Notes: a model not told the origin generated them from the letters alone. A stretch of DNA of 43,710 nucleotides from Stenoxybacter acetivorans DSM 19021 (GCF_000745895.1 NZ_JQKE01000019.1:1-43710), one strand, 5' to 3'; shown: positions 17,613-25,804, counted from the first letter of the stretch. Numbers and translations are program-made.

Positions 17613-17671
17613 GTTGTGTATTGTGTTGATGTTGGCGAATGACACTGCATCATCAATAGTGTGTTGAAAAA

Positions 17672-18841
17672 TCAGATTGGTTTTTCCGGTTTTTCAGCCA
17701 GTTTGCGATGCAGTTCTTTGGCTGATGTATATGCCGAGCCGGCATTATCGGACAATACCGTGTAATGCCCCATTTTTCGTCCTGCGCGCGCGGTTTTTTT
17801 GCCGTATAAATGCAAATAAACATTTGTTGGCTGCAAGAGAATTTGCCAATTGGGTTCGTTGTTCTCATACCAAAGATCACCCAAAATATTTGCCATGCAG
17901 CAGGGCGATAATAAATGGGTGTCGGCGGGCGGCAAGCCGCACATTAACCGTACTTGTTGCTGGAATTGGTCGGTGCTGCAAGCGTCTAAGGTGTAATGCC
18001 CTGAATTGTGCGGGCGCGGTGCAATTTCGTTGATAACCAAATTTTCGTCTTTGCCGACAACAAACATTTCCACTGCCAACACGCCCACATAATCCAGTGT
18101 GTCTGCCAAGCGGCAAGCCAGCTGCTGTGCTTGTTGCTGCAGGTTTTCAGGCAGCCGCGCAGGGACAGTGGAATAAGCCAAAATGCCGCATTCGTGTTGA
18201 TTTTCGGCGCAAGGAAAACACGCGATGTTGTCGCTGTTTAAACGGCACACCACCACCGAAATTTCAGTGTGCAAATCCAGCTTTTGTTCCAATACACAGC
18301 GCACTGAGCCCATTTTGGTGAAGGCTTCGGTTAATTCAGGCAGGCTATTGATTTGCGCTTGCCCTTTCCCGTCATAGCCCAAAGTGGCGGTTTTCAAAAT
18401 ACCCGGCAGTAAAGCGGTGCAATCATCATTGATGTCGGCAAGGCAGCGAATTACCCGATAAGGCGCGGTGGGTAAACCTGCTTTGCGTATCCATGCTTTT
18501 TCCTGTTCACGATCTTGCGCAATGGCAACACAATCTCCCGAGGGCGATACCCGTGTTGTCAATGCCAGCTGCCGCATGGCATCAGCACTGACATTTTCAA
18601 ATTCGGTGGTAACAGCGGCACATTTTGCCAATTGCGTCAAAGCCGTGGCATCGTCAAACGGCGCACACAAATGGGTGTCGGCAAATTCTGCGGCAGGAGC
18701 GTTTGGATCGGGGTCCAGTACGGTAACGCGGTAGCCCAAGGTTTTGGCGGCAATGGTGAACATGCGTCCCAATTGTCCGCCGCCCAGAATACCCAGCATG
18801 GCGGGCGGTAAAATAGAGAGTGTGGTGTGGTTTGTTGTCAT
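17672..18841 (-). CDS. purK: N5-carboxyaminoimidazole ribonucleotide synthase
   Basis: PurK carboxylates AIR to N5-CAIR with ATP and bicarbonate in purine synthesis. The 389-aa product starts with a pre-ATP-grasp Rossmann segment, GILGGGQLGRM (about residues 16-26). The ATP-grasp fold follows, with TATLGYDGKGQ as the ATP loop and EMFVVGKDENLVINEIAPRPHNSGH carrying the metal ligands. It ends with a small C-terminal domain. It follows dinG after 30 bases and may share its transcript. purE is not in the window. Confidence 0.95.
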   Translation of the reverse strand: MTTNHTTLSILPPAMLGILGGGQLGRMFTIAAKTLGYRVTVLDPDPNAPAAEFADTHLCAPFDDATALTQLAKCAAVTTEFENVSADAMRQLALTTRVSPSGDCVAIAQDREQEKAWIRKAGLPTAPYRVIRCLADINDDCTALLPGILKTATLGYDGKGQAQINSLPELTEAFTKMGSVRCVLEQKLDLHTEISVVVCRLNSDNIACFPCAENQHECGILAYSTVPARLPENLQQQAQQLACRLADTLDYVGVLAVEMFVVGKDENLVINEIAPRPHNSGHYTLDACSTDQFQQQVRLMCGLPPADTHLLSPCCMANILGDLWYENNEPNWQILLQPTNVYLHLYGKKTARAGRKMGHYTVLSDNAGSAYTSAKELHRKLAEKPEKPI

Positions 18842-18871
18842 GGAGGGTTTGCTGAATCAAATAAATATGGG

Positions 18872-21025
18872 TTAGCCAATGCGCCGAAACGCGGGCAAAC
18901 AGGCAAGCATTTGTTTGCCGTAACGGGCGGTGAGAATGCGTTTGTCTAAAATGGTGATGCGCCCGTAATCCGATTCGGTGCGGATTAAGCGGCCAACGGC
19001 TTGCACCAATTTGATGCTGGCTTCGGGAACGGTGATTTCGATAAAAGGGTTGCCGCCGCGCTGCTCAATCCAGCGGCTTTGGGTTTTTTCAATGGGGTTA
19101 TCGGGCATGGCAAACGGCAGTTTGGCAATAATAACTTGTACACAAGCATCACCGGGCAAATCCAGCCCTTCGGCAAAGCTGTCTAAACCAAAAATAATAC
19201 TGGCACGGCCGGCGGCAATGGCTTCGCGGTGTTGGGTCAATAAGCGGTTTTTGGGTAAATCGCCTTGTATCAGCAACAGCGGCAAGTGGCTTTCAGGCAG
19301 CTTGAGTGCCACCTCTTGCATTTGTTTGCGTGAGGAAAACAGCACCAATGTGCCAATGGCTTCATCGGCATGAATTAACTGAGGCAGCCATTGTGCCACT
19401 TCGGCGGTGTGCGCTGCGGCATCTTTTGGGCTGGCAATTAACGGCGGAATATACAATTCACCCTGTTTGGAAAAATCAAACGGGCTTTCCAGCGTCAATG
19501 TTTCGGTTTCAGGCAGTAGGCATAAACCGGTTTGACGGAGCAATAAATCAAAATTACCCAAAGAGCGTAATGTCGCTGAGGTTAATACGGCTCCGGCGGC
19601 TTGCCGCCACAAACCATTAACAAGAGATGCGGCGGCACTCACCGGCGATGCGTGAAATATGTAATCGGGCTTATCGGTTGTTTTGCGTGTAACCCATTTT
19701 GCCAGCGGTGCTTCATCTTCGGCAGTGGTGGTGGCGAATAATGACCACACCGCTTCAACTTGCTCTGCACGTGCCAGCATTAATCCCAATTCGGTGGTAA
19801 GGCGGTCAAGAAGCAGGTTGTCTTGTCCTTTGTCGCGCCGTGCGGCGGATAAAGCATCATTTAAGCCGTTGAGATTTTTCAGTAAAGCACGTGCGGATAA
19901 CAGGGTGTTGTTTACCAATGCCGCTAAATTTTCGGGAACAGTGCCGTCTTGCCACAGCCAAGTTGATTCATTGGTATCGGCGTGTGCAGACAGTTCCGGT
20001 GTGTCTGCCAAGTAAAACAGCCATTCTTGCAGACTTTCCAACAGCGATGAGGCGGCTTCATCGGCTAAATTTGCCAATTCGGTTTTGTCGGTAACGGCGG
20101 CAATTTTATTGGTAACGGTAGCAATGCGTTCGCTGAACCATAAGGCTTGATTCAGACTGTGTTCAGCGGCAAATTGGCTCAAGGCTTTTTTGGGCAGATG
20201 ATGTGCTTCGTCAATGCAGTAAAACGCATTGGCTGGCGCAGGTAAAATCACGCCGCCGCCCATGCCGATGTCTGCCAGTAATAAATCGTGATTGGCAACC
20301 ACCACATCAACATTTTCCAAAGTTTCCCGTGCCAGAAAAAACGGACATTCTATGCGATTGGGACAGGCGGTTTTCAGGCAGCCGTGCCGATCATTGGTGA
20401 TTTTAAACCACACGGTGTCATCAATGGCTTCTTGCCAAGTGTCGCGGTCGCCGTTAAAACGGCGTTCATGAAACGCGTCTGCCAAATCGCGCAGCAGTGC
20501 CAATTCGTTGGGTTTGGGCTTGCTTTCCCACAGTACACTCGGTGTTTCAAAACCGGCTAAACTTTCTTGGGCATGGCTTTGGGTTAGCTGATACAGTTTG
20601 TAAGGACACAAATAACGCCCGCGTCCTTTTGCCAGTGCAAAGCTCAGCTGTAAACCGCTGTGTTGTACCACAAACGGTAAATCACGCCCCACCAGCTGTT
20701 CTTGCAGCGCAACGGTGGCACTGCTGACCACCAATTTTTTGCCGCGTGTTTGTGCCATGATGCCGCCGGCAAGCAAATACGCCAAACTTTTGCCCACACC
20801 TGTGGGACCTTCAATCACGGCAATGCTCTCACCGTCGCGTACGACAGTTTCTTCACCTTCTTGACGATTTTTACTGCGTGAGAACGCATTCGCCACAGCC
20901 GCCAGCATTTGCCGCTGTGCCGTACGCGGGCGGAAATTCGGCAAGTTGCCGGCAATGGTTTGATAATGTTCGCGTATCGCGTTTTTTTCCGTATCGGTGA
21001 GCATGGACGGGTTTAATTGTTCCAT
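18872..21025 (-). CDS. dinG: ATP-dependent DNA helicase DinG
   Basis: DinG is an XPD-like superfamily 2 helicase that moves 5' to 3' and removes R-loops and other obstacles in E. coli. The 717-aa product shows Walker A EGPTGVGKS (near residue 70), the DEAH box as CIDEAHHLPKK, and four cysteines for a 4Fe-4S cluster: one in RYLCPYKL and three in CLKTACPNRIECPFF. The C-terminal helicase motifs include GLDSFAEGLDLPG and the QAVGRLIR arginine-finger motif. The start at 21025 has no clear ribosome site; an in-frame ATG seven codons on is possible. Several partial uptake sequences occur inside the gene. Confidence 0.95.
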   Translation of the reverse strand: MEQLNPSMLTDTEKNAIREHYQTIAGNLPNFRPRTAQRQMLAAVANAFSRSKNRQEGEETVVRDGESIAVIEGPTGVGKSLAYLLAGGIMAQTRGKKLVVSSATVALQEQLVGRDLPFVVQHSGLQLSFALAKGRGRYLCPYKLYQLTQSHAQESLAGFETPSVLWESKPKPNELALLRDLADAFHERRFNGDRDTWQEAIDDTVWFKITNDRHGCLKTACPNRIECPFFLARETLENVDVVVANHDLLLADIGMGGGVILPAPANAFYCIDEAHHLPKKALSQFAAEHSLNQALWFSERIATVTNKIAAVTDKTELANLADEAASSLLESLQEWLFYLADTPELSAHADTNESTWLWQDGTVPENLAALVNNTLLSARALLKNLNGLNDALSAARRDKGQDNLLLDRLTTELGLMLARAEQVEAVWSLFATTTAEDEAPLAKWVTRKTTDKPDYIFHASPVSAAASLVNGLWRQAAGAVLTSATLRSLGNFDLLLRQTGLCLLPETETLTLESPFDFSKQGELYIPPLIASPKDAAAHTAEVAQWLPQLIHADEAIGTLVLFSSRKQMQEVALKLPESHLPLLLIQGDLPKNRLLTQHREAIAAGRASIIFGLDSFAEGLDLPGDACVQVIIAKLPFAMPDNPIEKTQSRWIEQRGGNPFIEITVPEASIKLVQAVGRLIRTESDYGRITILDKRILTARYGKQMLACLPAFRRIG

Positions 21026-21065
21026 TTTTAATTTAAAACGGTACTGCCAAGCGGCGCATTATAAA

Positions 21066-21545
21066 TCATTGATAACGCTGTCCGCGAAATTCCAGCCAGC
21101 CGCCTTCGTGTCTGTTATTGGGGTCGTGATGCGTCCAATGAATCACACCGCCTTGCGGGCTGTATTCGTATTCACCGAAAAATGCCACTTCATCGCCTTT
21201 TTTCAGATTGGGTAAACGCGGCGCAAGGTCAATGTTGTGGGCAATCAAGACGGTTTGTTGGTTGTCTAATTTGACAATGAAACGTTGATGGCGTGAGCCT
21301 TTGTTGTCGTCGGGCAGGGTTTTGCTGACAAGCCCTTTACCCAAGACTTGCACATTGCTGCGCTGTTGAGTAAAGGCTTGATAAATAGCGTTGTTGCTGC
21401 TGTTTGATGTGTTTGCTGCGGTTTTATCGGGCAATACGGCATTGATGGTTTGATTGACTTTTGGGTGGCTTTTGATTTGGTCGCCAAATTTATCCCACAG
21501 CAAAAAGCCAATGATTGCCAAAAAAATCAGGGTGCGTAGATTCAT
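21066..21545 (-). CDS. DUF3465 family protein
   Basis: The product is 159 aa with one N-terminal hydrophobic segment (residues ~3-17, signal anchor or signal peptide). A linker rich in Asn and Ser follows, then the conserved DUF3465 region: LPDDNKGSRHQRFIVKL, TVLIAHNIDLAPR, GDEVAFFGEYEYSP and GGVIHWTHHDP. The fold looks like an OB-type beta barrel, and paired histidines suggest metal or ligand binding, but no function is known. It is probably periplasmic. It sits between dinG and a repeat lipoprotein, all on the minus strand. Confidence 0.85.
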   Translation of the reverse strand: MNLRTLIFLAIIGFLLWDKFGDQIKSHPKVNQTINAVLPDKTAANTSNSSNNAIYQAFTQQRSNVQVLGKGLVSKTLPDDNKGSRHQRFIVKLDNQQTVLIAHNIDLAPRLPNLKKGDEVAFFGEYEYSPQGGVIHWTHHDPNNRHEGGWLEFRGQRYQ

Positions 21546-21573
21546 GATAATTTATCTAATTTATTATGATGGT

Positions 21574-22071
21574 TTATTTGCGGCGCGGCTGTCTCGGTGC
21601 AGAAAAGCGCGGCGGTTGATTGGGTTGTTTGAAGTAGGGGCGGTTGTTGCCGGGTCTGGTATTCATATTAGGACGGTCAATATTGGGACGGTCAATATTG
21701 GGACGGTCAATATTGGGACGGTCGATATTGGGACGGTCAATGTTGGGACGGTCGATATTGGGACGGTCAATATTAGGACGGTCAATATTAGGACGGTCAA
21801 TATTAGGACGGTCAATATTAGGACGGTTTGGGCGGTGGAAGTTGTGGTGATTGCCAGGGCGCGGGCGGACGATAATCGGGCGATTCGGGCGGACAGGGCG
21901 GATATACGTTGGATAATAGGTATCCGTTTGCCAATAGCCATTGCCGCTGCCGCCGCTGATGTTTACTGAATAATCGGGGTAAACGACGGCAGAACGTTCT
22001 GAGTACGGATAATACATGCACGCAGACAGACCCAACAAAACAGCCAACAGGCAGTATGTTTTGATATTCAT
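21574..22071 (-). CDS. Lipoprotein with tandem RPNID repeats
   Basis: The product is 165 aa. The start at 22071 is supported by AAGGAA about 8 bases upstream; a longer frame to 22203 runs through two uptake sequences and is rejected. A signal peptide ends in the lipobox LSAC with Cys17. A Tyr-rich stretch follows ([18 protein letters not shown]), then a Pro/Arg-rich segment. Ten tandem copies of the pentapeptide RPNID are encoded at 21671-21820, and a basic Pro/Gln/Arg-rich tail closes the protein. The repeat is very basic and proline-rich, so it should be extended and could bind peptidoglycan, LPS or polyanions; that is inference. I do not know a named family. Confidence 0.8.
   Translation of the reverse strand: MNIKTYCLLAVLLGLSACMYYPYSERSAVVYPDYSVNISGGSGNGYWQTDTYYPTYIRPVRPNRPIIVRPRPGNHHNFHRPNRPNIDRPNIDRPNIDRPNIDRPNIDRPNIDRPNIDRPNIDRPNIDRPNIDRPNMNTRPGNNRPYFKQPNQPPRFSAPRQPRRK
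21671..21820 (-). repeat. Ten tandem 15-bp repeats encoding RPNID
   Basis: Ten units of GGACGGTCAATATTG or close variants begin every 15 bases from 21671. Four contiguous units (21761-21820) end in TTA and the six others in TTG; two units carry GAT for AAT, and one has ATG for ATA. The block structure points to growth by slippage or unequal crossing over. The length is a multiple of three, so changes in copy number alter protein length but not frame. There are no spacers, so it is not a CRISPR array. Confidence 0.95.
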
Positions 22072-22107
22072 GATATTATTCCTTTCAGATAAATTCTGCC
22101 GCAGGCA

Positions 22108-22141
22108 TTCAGGCAGCCTTTGGCAAGTATTCAGGCAGCCT
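22108..22141. repeat. Two direct uptake sequences 22 bp apart
   Basis: TTCAGGCAGCCT occurs at 22108-22119 and again at 22130-22141, the second touching the rluB stop codon. They are direct rather than inverted repeats, so they form no joint hairpin, unlike most pairs in the window. Confidence 0.9.
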
Positions 22142-23173
22142 TTAACGGCGGCGGCTGCCGGGTACGGGTAAATCTGCCCAGCGCATGATGTTGGCAACCT
22201 CAAATTGATTCAACTCATAGTATTGTCCGCGTTTCAGGCGGTTGGGCAGGGCAATAGGGCCAAAACGCACGCGCACCAAACGGCTGACAGTCAATCCTTG
22301 ACTTTCAAACAAGCGGCGTATCTCGCGGTTTCGCCCTTCTTTAATCATCACGTTGTACCAGCGGTTTACGCCTTCTCCGCCTTCTTCACGCAAAGAATCT
22401 GCTTTTGCCAAACCATCTTCCAGCATAACACCTTGCAATAACAGCTGTTTTTGTTCATCACTCAAACTGCCCAATACGCGCACGGCGTATTCACGCTCCA
22501 CTTCAAAACTGGGGTGAGCGAAGCGGTTTACCAAATCGCCTGAAGTGGTCAAAATCAGTAAGCCGCTGGTATTGATGTCCAAACGGCCGATACTGACCCA
22601 ACGGCTGCTGTCTGCTTGCGGCAAGCGGTCAAATACACTGACACGGCCTTGCGGATCGTCTCGGCTGACAATCTCGCCTTCTTGTTTGTAATACAGCACG
22701 ATGCGCGGCAAACGATCCGGCCATTTGATTTTAATGGCTTGCCCGTTTATGGTTACTTCATCTTGCGGGCTGATTTTGTCGCCCAGCTGTGCTGTTTTGC
22801 CATTGACGCGAACGCGTCCTTGCGCAATCCATTCTTCCATTTCACGGCGAGAGCCTGCGCCGGAAGCCGCCAGTGCTTTTTGCAAACGTTCGGGAGGCAA
22901 AGAATCGGTATCGAAACGTTGTTTTTTTAAATCTCGGGAACGTTCTTGAATGGCTTGACTGGGGCTGCGTACTGCCAATTTTTTGGCACGGCTGACCCGT
23001 TGTTTGGGTGCGGCAACGGTTGTATTGGCAGTTTTGGTGTTTTTCAGGCTGCCTGAATGCGTTGTATTCGGTTTGGTATTGGATTTAACCGTGGACTTTG
23101 CCGTTGTTGGGCGCGGTTTTTTGGCAACGCCATCACGCTGTTGGCGTTTGGTTAAGGGTTTGGTTTTATTCAT
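22142..23173 (-). CDS. rluB: 23S rRNA pseudouridine(2605) synthase RluB
   Basis: RluB isomerises U2605 of 23S rRNA. The product is 343 aa from the ATG ending at 23173, chosen because GGAG lies about 8 bases upstream; the start at 23215 lacks such a site. The first ~95 residues are a Lys/Thr/Ala-rich disordered extension. An S4 RNA-binding domain follows (ERLQKALAASGAGSRREMEEWI), then the RsuA-type catalytic domain with the aspartate in GRLDINTSGLLILT, and RNREIRRLFESQGLTVSRLVR. An exact uptake sequence (23046-23057) lies inside the disordered extension and encodes part of SGSLKN. Two more lie directly after the stop. Confidence 0.94.
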   Translation of the reverse strand: MNKTKPLTKRQQRDGVAKKPRPTTAKSTVKSNTKPNTTHSGSLKNTKTANTTVAAPKQRVSRAKKLAVRSPSQAIQERSRDLKKQRFDTDSLPPERLQKALAASGAGSRREMEEWIAQGRVRVNGKTAQLGDKISPQDEVTINGQAIKIKWPDRLPRIVLYYKQEGEIVSRDDPQGRVSVFDRLPQADSSRWVSIGRLDINTSGLLILTTSGDLVNRFAHPSFEVEREYAVRVLGSLSDEQKQLLLQGVMLEDGLAKADSLREEGGEGVNRWYNVMIKEGRNREIRRLFESQGLTVSRLVRVRFGPIALPNRLKRGQYYELNQFEVANIMRWADLPVPGSRRR

Positions 23174-23272
23174 GCTTTGACTCCAATTCGTTGAAAACGA
23201 ATTCTTCTGCGGCACAATGACGGCAGGGTGGGCTTAAAAAATTAATGAAAAACGAAAAGTTTACTTTGGGTA

Positions 23273-23316
23273 TTCTACTATCAGTAGAAAGGGTATGGAT
23301 AGGTATTTTGTATAAT
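23273..23316 (+). promoter_or_regulatory. Dyad plus -10 box upstream of a possible small gene
   Basis: TTCTACT (23273-23279) and AGTAGAA (23283-23289) form a perfect 7-bp inverted repeat with a 3-base centre, the shape of a regulator site. A perfect TATAAT lies 21 bases further on (23311-23316); the dyad would cover the place of the -35 box. The surroundings are strikingly AT-rich. No regulator can be named. Confidence 0.35.
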
Positions 23317-23439
23317 ACATTGTATTTATTTAATTTTATTTAAGTATAAATATCATATTTAAAGATTTTAAAATTTTTTACGGGAATTTTAGATCAAAAA
23401 AGGATTGGGTATTTTTATCGAAAAAACAGCAGTTTTTAT

Positions 23440-23604
23440 ATGAATTTGCTGATGATTAGTGGTGCAATTTTTGTATTGTTGGGTTTGGAGGCTCAACCAT
23501 TATGGGAATGTTTTTACCGTATGGTATTTGGCTGTGGTTTAACTTTGGTTGCCGTTTATATCGGTTCACAATATGGCAGCCGAAAAATGGCATTGTCGGT
23601 GTAG
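23440..23604 (+). CDS. Possible small membrane protein (54 aa)
   Basis: The frame ATG 23440 to TAG 23602-23604 encodes 54 residues with two hydrophobic segments (about 2-17, NLLMISGAIFVLLGLE, and 28-44, VFGCGLTLVAVYIG) and a basic end. There is no ribosome site near the ATG, though AAAGGA occurs 39 bases upstream in the same open frame with no start codon. The amino-acid pattern looks like a real two-helix membrane protein. It is convergent with scpB, with 22 bases between. It may be a genuine small gene, or chance in AT-rich DNA. Confidence 0.4.
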   Translation: MNLLMISGAIFVLLGLEAQPLWECFYRMVFGCGLTLVAVYIGSQYGSRKMALSV

Positions 23605-23626
23605 CGGCATCACTTAATTTGATTGC

Positions 23627-24196
23627 TTATTCAACGGGCGGCAATGCTTCCGGCAACACCAATTCACCTAATTCCGTCAGCGGCGGCAGTTGGTTTAAAT
23701 GGTTTAATTGAAAATCACTTAAAAACGTCTGCGTTGTTCCCCACAAACCAGGGCGGCCTAAGACATCGCGCCGCCCAACGATTTCAATCCAGCCGCGATC
23801 TTGTAAGGTTTGCATCACCTGTGTGGAAACCGACACACCGCGAATGGCTTCGATGTCGCTGCGGGTAACCGGCTGGCGGTAGGCGATAATCGCTAAAGTT
23901 TCCATAACGGCGCGTGAATAACGCGGAATGCGCTGCTCCGCCAAATTGCCCAGCTGTTCAAATGCGGCAGGGGCTGCCTGAAAACGCCAGCCGTTTGCCG
24001 TTTGTGTGAGTTGTAAGGCGCGGTTTTGCCAACGCTGCTGCAATGCTGCCAAAACATCAATCAGTTTGTCTTGTGATAAGGGCGGCTCGCATAATTGACG
24101 CAATTGTTTATCATTCAATGCTTCCGCTTGGGTAAGCAGTGCGGCTTCAATCAGGGCTTCGGCGCAAGGCGGTGAATGCGGTGCGGTCATATTCAT
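23627..24196 (-). CDS. scpB: Segregation and condensation protein B
   Basis: ScpB is the winged-helix kleisin partner in the SMC-ScpAB complex that condenses chromosomes. The product is 189 aa from the ATG ending at 24196; this ATG overlaps the rbgA stop as ATGA and is preceded by AAAGG, so translation is coupled. Two winged-helix domains are visible, the second containing the signature ETLAIIAYRQPVTRSDIEAIRGVSV and GRRDVLGRPGLWGTT. scpA and smc are not in the window. A longer frame to 24427 runs inside rbgA and is rejected. An 11/12 uptake sequence lies within the gene near 23975. Confidence 0.93.
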   Translation of the reverse strand: MNMTAPHSPPCAEALIEAALLTQAEALNDKQLRQLCEPPLSQDKLIDVLAALQQRWQNRALQLTQTANGWRFQAAPAAFEQLGNLAEQRIPRYSRAVMETLAIIAYRQPVTRSDIEAIRGVSVSTQVMQTLQDRGWIEIVGRRDVLGRPGLWGTTQTFLSDFQLNHLNQLPPLTELGELVLPEALPPVE

Positions 24197-25125
24197 GAAA
24201 CTTGACCTTTGCGCAAGGCTTGGCGTGCTTGGCGTTCGGCTTTGAGTGCGGCTTCGCGCTGCTGTGCTTGTTTCAGCCAAACAGCCCATTGATTGGGTGT
24301 TTCCAAAGTGATGCGGCCGATTAAGCCATCGCGAAAATCGGTTAATACACGCTCCGCTGCTTTTTGGTAATCCACGCGTCCGCCGCTTAACAATGCGCCG
24401 CGCTTTTTGCCGGCACACTCCAGCCAATCGCTGTCAAGCCAATGCGGGCTGCTGCTTAAATCGGCTTGATAACGTGCTTGCAATAAAGGTAAATAATGAC
24501 GGCGCAAATAATCAAGTAAAGCCAATGCCACGGTTTCTTCGTCCAAAGCATTGCGCCCAACGGCGCCGCTTGCTGCCAGATTATAGCCCGCCTCTTCAAC
24601 AATGATTTTCGGCCATAACATGCCGGGGGTGTCGTAGAGCCAAAAATCGTCGGCTAAAAACAGGCGTTGTTCCGACTTGGTGATGCCAGGTTCATTGCCG
24701 GTTTTCGCGCTTTTTTTGCCCAACATACCGTTAATTAATGTGGACTTGCCCACGTTGGGAATGCCGCAAATCATTACACGCAACGGCTTATCCAGCCCTC
24801 GTCGGTGGGGCAGTAATTCTCGGCAAGCGGCAATTAACTTTTGGGTTACGTGTTTGTCGGTGGCATCAACCGCCAAGGCACGGGTATTGGGGCGGGATTG
24901 ATAATCCGTCAGCCAAACAGCTGTCCGTTCAGGGTCTGCCAAATCTTGTTTATTGAGTATTTTTAAGGTTGGTTTGCCTTTTGCCAATTGTGCCAGCAAT
25001 GGGCTGGCAGAAGAAGCGGGTAAACGGGCATCCAATACCTCAACCACCATATCCACGCTTTTCAGCCGTTCTGTAATGGCTTTTTTGGCTTTGTGCATAT
25101 GACCGGGATACCATTGGATCGCCAT
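24193..25125 (-). CDS. rbgA: Ribosome biogenesis GTPase RbgA/YlqF family
   Basis: This is a circularly permuted GTPase that helps late 50S ribosome assembly in Bacillus (RbgA). The product is 310 aa, starting at MAIQWYPGHMHKAKK, the family N-terminus (ATG ending at 25125). The permuted order is clear: G4 NKQD at residues 58-61, then G1 GIPNVGKST, G2 around PGITKS, and G3 DTPGML. A C-terminal helical tail rich in Arg, Gln and Ala follows. An in-frame start at 25179 has no support. The gene overlaps scpB by four bases. A 9-bp hairpin lies in its leader (25155-25177). Confidence 0.9.
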   Translation of the reverse strand: MAIQWYPGHMHKAKKAITERLKSVDMVVEVLDARLPASSASPLLAQLAKGKPTLKILNKQDLADPERTAVWLTDYQSRPNTRALAVDATDKHVTQKLIAACRELLPHRRGLDKPLRVMICGIPNVGKSTLINGMLGKKSAKTGNEPGITKSEQRLFLADDFWLYDTPGMLWPKIIVEEAGYNLAASGAVGRNALDEETVALALLDYLRRHYLPLLQARYQADLSSSPHWLDSDWLECAGKKRGALLSGGRVDYQKAAERVLTDFRDGLIGRITLETPNQWAVWLKQAQQREAALKAERQARQALRKGQVS

Positions 25126-25154
25126 GGTTTGTGTCTTTCTGAATGATTGAAAAT

Positions 25155-25177
25155 GGTTACCGCAATGGGCGGTAACC
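25155..25177 (-). terminator. Perfect 9-bp hairpin in front of rbgA
   Basis: GGTTACCGC (25155-25163) and GCGGTAACC (25169-25177) form a perfect stem with a 5-base loop. On the minus strand it is followed by ATTTTC. It could end transcription of the lipoprotein gene at 25306-25740, or act as an attenuator or protein site in the rbgA leader; the T run is weak for a terminator. Confidence 0.5.
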
Positions 25178-25305
25178 ACCGCCCCTTATTTGGTTAATAT
25201 TGAATATTGTTTCAGGCTACCTGTAAAACCAATGCTGACTGATGTTTACGGTAAATGGTTTGATTTTATGATTGGCTGGCAGCCATTGCCGATTGAAACA
25301 ATTGC

Positions 25306-25740
25306 TTACAAGCCAACGCGTTTTTTCTTATTCAGCAAGGCATCAATAATCGGATTCATTTTTTCGGCAACCGTATCGTTAATGCCATTGCTGGATCTGG
25401 AAAGATTTTTGTATTCAGCAAAAGCGATTTGCTGTTGGTTTTCCCAAAGCCTTAATTCGGCACGCGCCATACGCATTTGACCATTCCATGTACGGCGGGC
25501 GGTATAGGTTAATTGATAAGGACAGGCAGCCGTATCGGCATTATCCACCAATGTGGAAGCAATGCCGTGATACTGTAAACGTTGCTGCAACACATCGGTA
25601 AAACCCGATACCATTACCTTGGGATTTTTAACAATACATACATTATTAATTTGGTTTGCTTTACCTTCAGCCAAAGGCTGAGTCGTGCCCGCGCAGGCGG
25701 CCAAAGCCAACACCAAGCTCACAGTGAATAAGCGTTTCAT
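25306..25740 (-). CDS. Small lipoprotein (Sbal_3080-like, tentative)
   Basis: The product is 144 aa. A signal peptide ends in the lipobox LAAC (Cys16). The mature part has a conserved-looking segment NVCIVKNPKVMVSGFTDVLQQRLQYHG and a beta-rich stretch, CPYQLTYTARRTWNGQMRMARAELRLWE. This recalls the Sbal_3080 lipoprotein family, but I cannot confirm it. It should be anchored in the outer or inner membrane facing the periplasm. It is transcribed away from radA from a shared, nearly symmetrical promoter region (25773-25804). Confidence 0.75.
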   Translation of the reverse strand: MKRLFTVSLVLALAACAGTTQPLAEGKANQINNVCIVKNPKVMVSGFTDVLQQRLQYHGIASTLVDNADTAACPYQLTYTARRTWNGQMRMARAELRLWENQQQIAFAEYKNLSRSSNGINDTVAEKMNPIIDALLNKKKRVGL

Positions 25741-25772
25741 TTTGTTGTCCTTTATGAGGGATAAGGTATCGC

Positions 25773-25804
25773 ATTATAACGGCTTTCAGGCAGCCTGTTA
25801 TAAT
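25773..25804. promoter_or_regulatory. Symmetrical divergent promoter region around a DUS (lipoprotein / radA)
   Basis: ATTATAAC (25773-25780) and GTTATAAT (25797-25804) are perfect inverted repeats, and each contains TATAAT reading outward. On the radA side it is an extended -10 (TGTTATAAT, 25796-25804). Between them lies an exact uptake sequence at 25785-25796 whose last base is the T of the TG motif. radA starts 34 bases downstream and the lipoprotein 33 bases downstream on the other side. Confidence 0.6.

Noticed and set aside
21671-21820. CRISPR-like periodic repeats
   Set aside because: The units are contiguous 15-mers without spacers and lie in frame inside a coding region.
21454-21969. 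Plus-strand open frames through the RPNID tract ([11 protein letters not shown] or [10 protein letters not shown] repeats)
   Set aside because: They are mirror readings of the same 15-bp repeats; the minus frame has a lipobox, a good ribosome site and a sensible protein, the plus frames have none.
23502-23711. 69-aa plus-strand ORF ending inside scpB
   Set aside because: It overlaps the scpB 3' end in antisense and its second half mirrors scpB codons; the overlapping 54-aa frame at 23440 is the better candidate.
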